Positions 58,317-64,000 of a stretch of 64,000 nt of DNA are shown here, one piece after another; position 1 is the stretch's first letter; each line of letters opens with the position of its first letter. The stretch is from the NCBI GenBank assembly GCA_963663365.2, contig CAXXIH010000004.1, forward strand, positions 620,001 to 684,000, in the 5' to 3' direction. The position numbers and the translations under genes are program-made. The notes under the pieces were generated by a model. The model was given only the letters and a program-made list of their open reading frames with translations, ran no database searches and was not told where the DNA came from. The DNA is from G963663365 sp963663365 (GTDB taxonomy: Bacteria > Hinthialibacterota > Hinthialibacteria > Hinthialibacterales > G963663365).

Positions 58317-59528
58317 ATGGAAACAACGAAACCGAAACCTATAAATAGAGCCCCTAACACGCCGCAAACAAAAGGCCCCATTATGAATGGAAACGGCAGG
58401 CGGCCTTACTCTGTTTTCAGAGGCATCCTTTTTTACAGTTCTTTCGTTTTAATAGTGGGCGGATTTGTGGTGATGTTGGCGCAGCAACGCGTTGAAGTAA
58501 CCACCGTCGGTATCGTTACTGGAGAGGAACTCCGTATCGCTGCGCCTCAGGCCGGACAAATCGGCAAACTCCATTACGCAGAGCATGAAACGTTTGAACA
58601 AAATTCTGTTATTGCCGATCTAGATAATATCGCCCTGCAAAGCACAATTGATGCTTTACAGATAGAGACCAAGAGCTTGGAGGATCTTATTGCCGAGGTC
58701 GAAAGTCAGCCGGTATCTGATCCGGCCCGCGATCTCATGCGGGATATTGAACGCTATAGACTTGAATTAAGTCAAGCGCAGGGGCGGTTGCGTGTTGCTC
58801 AATTGGCAATTGATGCGGCATCCGCGACGGTCGATATGAAACTGGCCGCTGTCCAACGAGCCGAGCACCTTGCCTCGCAATCGGCTTTGACGCCATCGGA
58901 GTTGTCTGTCAGGCAAGACGAATTACGTTTGGCCATGCTGGAACTCAAACGAGCCAAACTGGAGAGGGATGTTGAATCGGAAAGCGTTCGCGATATCAAC
59001 GCGGCTATTGAGCGAACCCAACAAACAATTGCCCAAACACAAAAAACATTGCCTGACACCGTTAGTTTACGCGCACGGCTAGAAGAAAAGAGAACGGAAC
59101 TCAAAGAGGCGGAGACAAAACAGAAGGAACTCTCAATACGGGCCGAACGTGAGGGAGTCATCGTCCATATGCTAAAGCATAAGGGTGAGTTGGTGGCTGA
59201 GGGTGAAACCATTTGCATCGCGGTCGTGGGCAGCAACCGCTGGATTCGCGCCGATTTCGATCCGATTGATGCCGAACACCTATCTCCTGATATGCCGGTT
59301 GAAATACTCACAAGCCTGGGGACGGGCCGCCGCTACGATGGAATTATCCGCAGTATTGCCCCGCGCGTAGAAGTGGATGCAACATCAGCAAGTACATTTA
59401 TGCCCGCCCGGCGTAGCACAACCGTCATCATTGATCCACAGGGGCAGCCCTGGAATGGGCTGATTCCAGGCCAACAGGTCACCTGCATGGTTCCTATCGA
59501 CCGCAACTTTTTCTCCTGGACCAAATAA
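58317..59528 (+). CDS. HlyD-type periplasmic adaptor (membrane fusion protein)
   Basis: A 403-residue protein with one N-terminal membrane helix (about residues 40-60), then a lipoyl-like half (GIVTGEELRIAAPQAGQIGKL), a long alpha-helical hairpin (about 105-265, coiled coil) and the second lipoyl half with beta-barrel (REGVIVHMLKHKGELVAEGETI). This is the standard layout of HlyD/EmrA adaptors, which bridge an inner-membrane pump and TolC. No ABC, MFS or RND transporter gene is beside it; the only inner-membrane partner in the unit is the DUF4956 protein. Start ATG 58317 was preferred to TTG 58311. Confidence 0.83.
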   Translation: METTKPKPINRAPNTPQTKGPIMNGNGRRPYSVFRGILFYSSFVLIVGGFVVMLAQQRVEVTTVGIVTGEELRIAAPQAGQIGKLHYAEHETFEQNSVIADLDNIALQSTIDALQIETKSLEDLIAEVESQPVSDPARDLMRDIERYRLELSQAQGRLRVAQLAIDAASATVDMKLAAVQRAEHLASQSALTPSELSVRQDELRLAMLELKRAKLERDVESESVRDINAAIERTQQTIAQTQKTLPDTVSLRARLEEKRTELKEAETKQKELSIRAEREGVIVHMLKHKGELVAEGETICIAVVGSNRWIRADFDPIDAEHLSPDMPVEILTSLGTGRRYDGIIRSIAPRVEVDATSASTFMPARRSTTVIIDPQGQPWNGLIPGQQVTCMVPIDRNFFSWTK

Positions 59529-59718
59529 TCGCCGCTTAGATGTACTTCGACGTGGCCAATTATGTCAATCCACACCTGCCACCATTATGAAATAATTATT
59601 CCACTCTTATCATGGCAATTGATATGTACTATTGTGTTAGCTATGTTAGCGACATTTGTTGGGCGGGTCGTTAAACATCCCGTATGCCCAATACTCAGAG
59701 GGGATGAATTTAGGAACA

Positions 59719-62700
59719 ATGAGATGCGGTTGTAGCCCTTGCTTTATATTTAACCGTGAAATTATTTCTGTTTTGGCAAGCCTAATTTTTGGCTTGATCT
59801 TAGTCAGTAATGTTTGTAGTGCGGAACCGGACTTACCACTGCTCATCAGTTCCGGAGCAGAATACGACTACCCTCCCTTTTGTTTCGTCAACGACGATGG
59901 TCAAGCAGATGGTTTCTCTATTGAACTATTTTGTGCAGCTCTTCAGTCAATGGGGTGTGATACAACATTTCGTACTGGTCCATGGGCGGAGGTTAGAACC
60001 TGGCTGGAAAATGGCGAAGTACAGGCACTGCCTTTAGTAGGTCGTACACCGGAACGAGAACCGCTTTTTGATTTCACATTTCCATACCTCTCTCTTCATG
60101 GCGCCATCGTTGTACGCAAGGGGATAACCGGAATTCAGAATCTAAACGATCTATCCGGAAAGCAAGTGGTTGTTATGAAAGGTGACAATGCGGAAGAATT
60201 TCTGAGACGAGAAAAGCGCGATTTTGAAATCCACACCACCGCTACATTCCAGGACGCACTGAGAAAACTCTCAGAGGGAAAATACGATGCCGTTGTTATT
60301 CAGCGGCTGGTGGCGTTGCGGTTGATACAAGAAACAGGCCTTACCAATCTTCAGGTTATTGCCAAACTGATCGAAGGCTTTAGACAAGATTTCTCTTTTG
60401 CTGTTCAAGAAGGTGATCGAGATACTCTGGCACTCCTGAACGAAGGGCTCGCCTTGGTTATGGCGGATGGAACGTACCGCCATCTTCATGCCAAATGGTT
60501 CGCGTCCATGGAACTCCCGTCATCTCATCGAATTATTGTTGGCGGAGACCACAATTACCCACCATACGAATACTTGGATAAAAACGGCCGCCCGGCGGGC
60601 TACAATGTTGAGCTCACACGCGCCATTGCGGATGAAGTCGGTCTCGATATCGAAATTCAGCTGGGTCCTTGGTTTAAAATTCAAAAGGATTTAGAGCAGG
60701 GCGAAATAGACATTATTCAGGGCATGCTTTACTCCCCCGAGCGCGATCTAAAGTTTGATTTCACTCAGCCACACTTAGTCAACCACTGCGTCAGCGTTGT
60801 ACGCAAAGATTCGGGCGCTCCACCTTCGAGCATCGATGAGTTGCGGGGGAAACATATTGTTGTGCAGCGGGGAGACCTTATGCATGACTTCGCGGCGGAG
60901 CATGGACTGGGTGGCCAAATTACTGTCCTCGATGCCCAAGAAGATGCGCTCAGGGAACTGGCTGAGGGGAAGTACGATTGCGCTCTGGCCGCCCGGCTTA
61001 CGGCGCTCTATTGGATCGACAAGAACGGATGGGAAAACTTAACCGTTGGCCAGCGTCCGCTTGCTTCCTCCGAATACTGCTATGCCGTTGCCGACAACCA
61101 AAAAGCTCTACTGGCGCGTTTCAGTGAAGGATTAAAGGTACTTGAAAATAACGGCGAATACCGACGCATCTATCAAAAATGGATGGGCGTCTACGAAGAC
61201 TCATCGCACACATACGCCGATATTTTACGATACATCGCATTTATCACCGGCCCACTTCTATTAACTTTACTCGCGATCTTCTTATGGTCCTGGTCATTAC
61301 GCAAACAAGTGGCACGACAGACAAAGGAACTAAGAGAAAGTGAAAAACAGCTTCGTCTTCTGGCCGATAATACCATAGATATCATTTGGCTGATGGATAT
61401 GGATACGCGATTCACGTATGTCAATCCTTCCATCATTTCTATGTTTGGATATTCCCCGGAGGAATTTATCGGGACCTGCCTTGCCGACCATTGCAGCAAG
61501 GAATCCATGGAAAAGATGCAGCAAATTATCGACTACGAGCTGGAGCATTTAGAAGAGCATCATGGTGTGATCTTCGAAACACAGATGTTGAAACGCGATG
61601 GAACTCCATTCCCGGTTGAGATCCACGGTACTTTTTTATTTGACGAAATGCACCGCCCGATCAGTCTCCAAGGAACAACACGCGATATTACGAAACGCAA
61701 ACGGGCCGAGGAGGCATTGCGGGCACAAGATCTCTTGCTTCGCGAAATGGGCCATATTGCAAAGATTGGCGCGTGGGAATTAGATCCGGCCACCGGCAAA
61801 GTTACCTGGACCGAAGAGGTCGCTCGTATTCACGGCCTTGACTCAAATAGTGAAACAAACGTTGAAACCGCACTAAATTTCTACACCAGCGACTCGCGAA
61901 AAAAAGTTGAAGATGCGATTCTGAAAGCCATTGAAGATGGAACAGCCTATGTCTTAGAACTGGAACTAACATCTGCAAAAGGGGAAACCAAATGGGTCAG
62001 GACAATTGGACAGGCAAGCATCGAAAATAGGAAGGTTGTGCGAGTGCGGGGATCAATCCAAGATATTACCGAACAAAAAAAGGCTGAGAGAGAACGAGAG
62101 CGAATGGCGCAACAGCTTCGCCAGGCCCAACAAATGGAATCGATAGGACGTTTGGCGGGCGGTGTGGCGCATGATTTCAACAATATGTTGATGGTTATCC
62201 AAGGCTTCACAGATCTCGCCTTGCGAAAGATCGGTCCTGACGATCCCATCCGTAAAGACTTGAAAGAAGTAATGTCCGCGTCTGAGCGCTCAACCGACCT
62301 TACCCGGCAATTGTTGGCATTTGCCCGCAAACAGACCATCGCTCCCAAGGCGCTGGATTTAAACGAACGAATCGGAAACGCACTTAAATTTCTCGGACGG
62401 TTGATTGGTGAAGACATCGATCTGCTATGGAAACCCGTTAAAAAAATATGGCCGGTGAAAATGGATCCGGCCCAACTCGATCAGATACTCGCCAATTTGG
62501 CGGTCAACGCACGAGATGCCATCAATGGCGTTGGCAAAGTCACAATCGAAACAGGATGTGTCACTTTCGATGAAGAGTATTGCGCCGATCATACGGGTTT
62601 TATTCCTGGAGAGTTTGTGCTACTCGCTGTCAGTGACGATGGCGCGGGTATGGACAAAGAAACATTGGCCAATATTTTTGAGCCGTTTTTCACAACCAAA

Positions 62701-63252
62701 TCCCAAGGCAAAGGCACCGGACTCGGCCTGGCCACGATTTATGGTATCGTGAAGCAGAATTTTGGTTTCATTAACGTCTATAGCGAGCCTCAAAAAGGCA
62801 CCACGTTCCGTCTTTATTTCCCCCGCCTGGCTGTCGAAGAAACAACACCTTCCGATGCCTCTAAACCGGAAGAGATGAAGGGCGGCACTGAAACCATCCT
62901 CCTGGTTGAAGATGAAACGCCCTTGCTAAATGTCGCCACGCGTTTTGCCGAGAGACTCGGCTACACCGTTTTGCCGGTCGATTCGCCCGGCAAGGCATTG
63001 GCAACGGCTATGAAAGATTCAACGCCGATCCATTTGCTAATGACAGACGTTGTCATGCCTGGAATGAATGGAAGGGACTTATGGAACCAGCTTGTTGAAT
63101 TAAGACCTGGGATCAAATGTCTCTTCATGTCCGGCTACACGGCCAACGTGATCGCCCACCGTGGGATACTCGAAGAAGATGTTCACTTCATTGGTAAGCC
63201 TTTTTCAATCGAAGCTTTGGCCGCAAAACTCCGCGAGACATTGGAAGATTGA
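59719..63252 (+). CDS. Hybrid sensor histidine kinase with two periplasmic solute-binding domains, PAS domains and receiver
   Basis: A 1177-residue protein. After a signal or anchor come two bacterial solute-binding type 3 domains (about residues 35-255 and 265-485; [13 protein letters not shown] and [12 protein letters not shown] mark their starts), a membrane helix near 505-525, PAS domains (about 545-650 and 665-775), HisKA with His 818 in [11 protein letters not shown], HATPase ([27 protein letters not shown]) and a receiver domain with Asp 1110. This is the layout of BvgS-like kinases that sense small organic ligands. The start is uncertain (ATG 59704 or 59719). It follows the HlyD gene after 190 bases and may regulate that unit. 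Confidence 0.88.
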   Translation: MRCGCSPCFIFNREIISVLASLIFGLILVSNVCSAEPDLPLLISSGAEYDYPPFCFVNDDGQADGFSIELFCAALQSMGCDTTFRTGPWAEVRTWLENGEVQALPLVGRTPEREPLFDFTFPYLSLHGAIVVRKGITGIQNLNDLSGKQVVVMKGDNAEEFLRREKRDFEIHTTATFQDALRKLSEGKYDAVVIQRLVALRLIQETGLTNLQVIAKLIEGFRQDFSFAVQEGDRDTLALLNEGLALVMADGTYRHLHAKWFASMELPSSHRIIVGGDHNYPPYEYLDKNGRPAGYNVELTRAIADEVGLDIEIQLGPWFKIQKDLEQGEIDIIQGMLYSPERDLKFDFTQPHLVNHCVSVVRKDSGAPPSSIDELRGKHIVVQRGDLMHDFAAEHGLGGQITVLDAQEDALRELAEGKYDCALAARLTALYWIDKNGWENLTVGQRPLASSEYCYAVADNQKALLARFSEGLKVLENNGEYRRIYQKWMGVYEDSSHTYADILRYIAFITGPLLLTLLAIFLWSWSLRKQVARQTKELRESEKQLRLLADNTIDIIWLMDMDTRFTYVNPSIISMFGYSPEEFIGTCLADHCSKESMEKMQQIIDYELEHLEEHHGVIFETQMLKRDGTPFPVEIHGTFLFDEMHRPISLQGTTRDITKRKRAEEALRAQDLLLREMGHIAKIGAWELDPATGKVTWTEEVARIHGLDSNSETNVETALNFYTSDSRKKVEDAILKAIEDGTAYVLELELTSAKGETKWVRTIGQASIENRKVVRVRGSIQDITEQKKAERERERMAQQLRQAQQMESIGRLAGGVAHDFNNMLMVIQGFTDLALRKIGPDDPIRKDLKEVMSASERSTDLTRQLLAFARKQTIAPKALDLNERIGNALKFLGRLIGEDIDLLWKPVKKIWPVKMDPAQLDQILANLAVNARDAINGVGKVTIETGCVTFDEEYCADHTGFIPGEFVLLAVSDDGAGMDKETLANIFEPFFTTKSQGKGTGLGLATIYGIVKQNFGFINVYSEPQKGTTFRLYFPRLAVEETTPSDASKPEEMKGGTETILLVEDETPLLNVATRFAERLGYTVLPVDSPGKALATAMKDSTPIHLLMTDVVMPGMNGRDLWNQLVELRPGIKCLFMSGYTANVIAHRGILEEDVHFIGKPFSIEALAAKLRETLED

Positions 63253-63304
63253 TCTGTAGCATAATTAAAGGCCGCTTGCTTTGAGCATGCTCTATTTTCG
63301 TCTT

Positions 63305-63883
63305 CTATTGCACCAAGCCATTATTGGAAAGATAAATATCCCCGGCGGATTTAAGACCATTTGAAAAGTTATATACAATTTCATGCGCCTGGTCATGCGG
63401 ATAGCTCCAACCATATTGATCCACCTTATCAGGCCCAAAACTGGTGATCGTATAAATCGTATTGCTAGGCCGCCACGCCGGCCGAACATGCAGTTTTCCC
63501 GAATTCGGTCCGGCATATTGGAAATAGGGATCCTCTTTTGTGTGTTGGAGTTGCGCTATTGGCTGTAAGAAAAAAGGATCCAGTGGGATCGAGGCCATAT
63601 ACGCAATAGGCGTGGTTAATTGCGCATATGATAAATATTCATTGTTTTGTATGTTCACCCCCGGAACGGCACCGCTATCGTAATCCGGCGGATAGGTGTT
63701 CTTATCGACAAAATAGGATTCCATCGCCGTATGCAATGAACGCAGATCCGCATAGGTTCGCGTCACCGTAGCCCGGGTTTGGGCATTAAGAAAATTGGGG
63801 ACGGCAATCGCCGCCAAAATTCCGATAATTGCCACAACAATAAGCAATTCAATTAACGTGAATGCGCCTTGGGAAGTCTTCAT
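63305..63883 (-). CDS. Prepilin-type protein (pseudopilin 5)
   Basis: A 192-residue protein with the leader MKTSQGAFTLIELLIVVAII and NFLNAQTRATVTRTY, then AYMASIPLDPFF and the C-terminal YNFSNGLKSAGD motif seen in the other pseudopilins of the window. ATG 63883 has GGAA 4 bases upstream. It converges with the hybrid kinase; there is no secretion gene nearby. The upstream flank (63884-64000) shows no further gene. Confidence 0.85.
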   Translation of the reverse strand: MKTSQGAFTLIELLIVVAIIGILAAIAVPNFLNAQTRATVTRTYADLRSLHTAMESYFVDKNTYPPDYDSGAVPGVNIQNNEYLSYAQLTTPIAYMASIPLDPFFLQPIAQLQHTKEDPYFQYAGPNSGKLHVRPAWRPSNTIYTITSFGPDKVDQYGWSYPHDQAHEIVYNFSNGLKSAGDIYLSNNGLVQ

Positions 63884-64000
63884 GAGTTCCTCTTATCAGT
63901 GCTCACAACACGAGCATGAAAGCTTGCTTGTACCACCTCGGCCAACCGGCGTCAATCACACGGCGCAAAGAAGCACAAAAGAACCAAGAAGCTCATACTG

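Noticed and set aside
1..64000. Search for tRNA, rRNA, CRISPR arrays, phage or insertion sequences
   Set aside because: No T-arm/acceptor pairs, no regularly spaced identical repeats with unique spacers, no transposase or integrase motif were seen by eye; a tRNAscan, CRISPR finder and Infernal run would be needed to exclude weak cases.

Overview
The window looks like a chromosomal segment of a Gram-negative, free-living heterotroph. Evidence for an outer membrane and active export is a TolC-like protein, a HlyD-type adaptor, many signal peptides and a Tat signal. The gene mix is typical of polysaccharide-degrading lineages near the PVC and FCB groups: many prepilin-type proteins opening with FTLIELLIVVAIIGIL, secreted glycoside hydrolases, a sulfatase, ThuA, a DUF6807/PmoA-type protein, a Tat-exported Gfo/Idh protein and URO-D-like methyltransferases. 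Hydrogenedentota, Sumerlaeota or Lentisphaerota are plausible, but this is inference; there is no rRNA or other taxonomic marker beyond pnp and rpsO. No rRNA, tRNA, CRISPR array, phage or intact insertion sequence was seen.

Layout. 1-7.2 kb: an AAC(3)-family acetyltransferase cut by the left edge, a GT39-like membrane glycosyltransferase, a secreted clan-A glycosidase, a small acidic protein, a ketopantoate-reductase-family enzyme and a pseudopilin. 7.2-14.8 kb: a secreted GH38 alpha-mannosidase, two URO-D-superfamily proteins, a nitroreductase and two SAM methyltransferases. 14.9-17.8 kb: two adjacent cytochrome-bd-like membrane subunits, each with a fused C-terminal c-type heme domain. 18-19.9 kb: ThuA-like protein and a secreted alpha/beta hydrolase. 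20.4-26 kb: a same-strand signalling and transport cluster (histidine kinase, receiver-plus-degenerate kinase, receiver, CBS protein, SLC13/DASS transporter). 26-28.2 kb: a DegT aminotransferase and a candidate lipoprotein.

28-39.3 kb is a carbohydrate-degradation region: GH28, sulfatase, esterase, sialidase-like beta-propeller, GH2 with a PA14-like tail, and a GH43/GH130-like propeller. It is flanked and interrupted by short interspersed repeats at 29.9, 32.8 and 39.3-40.1 kb. 40.3-47.4 kb holds two tandem WD40 paralogues, a Tat-exported Gfo/Idh oxidoreductase, an M42 peptidase and three tandem pseudopilin genes. 48.4-53.1 kb holds an unknown 239-residue protein, a small ferredoxin and the housekeeping pair rpsO-pnp, whose leaders carry several inverted repeats; the PNPase has an unusual Gly/Arg-rich tail.

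53.9-64 kb: a DUF6807/PmoA-type protein coupled to a sugar epimerase, then divergently a DUF4956 membrane protein, TolC-like outer-membrane factor and HlyD adaptor, followed by a very large hybrid sensor kinase with two periplasmic binding domains, and a final pseudopilin. The DUF4956-TolC-HlyD set, with no ABC or RND pump beside it, and the bd-like oxidase with c heme in both subunits are the two best candidates for poorly described systems. Start codons were chosen from ribosome-binding sites and family length, so several differ from the longest open frame.
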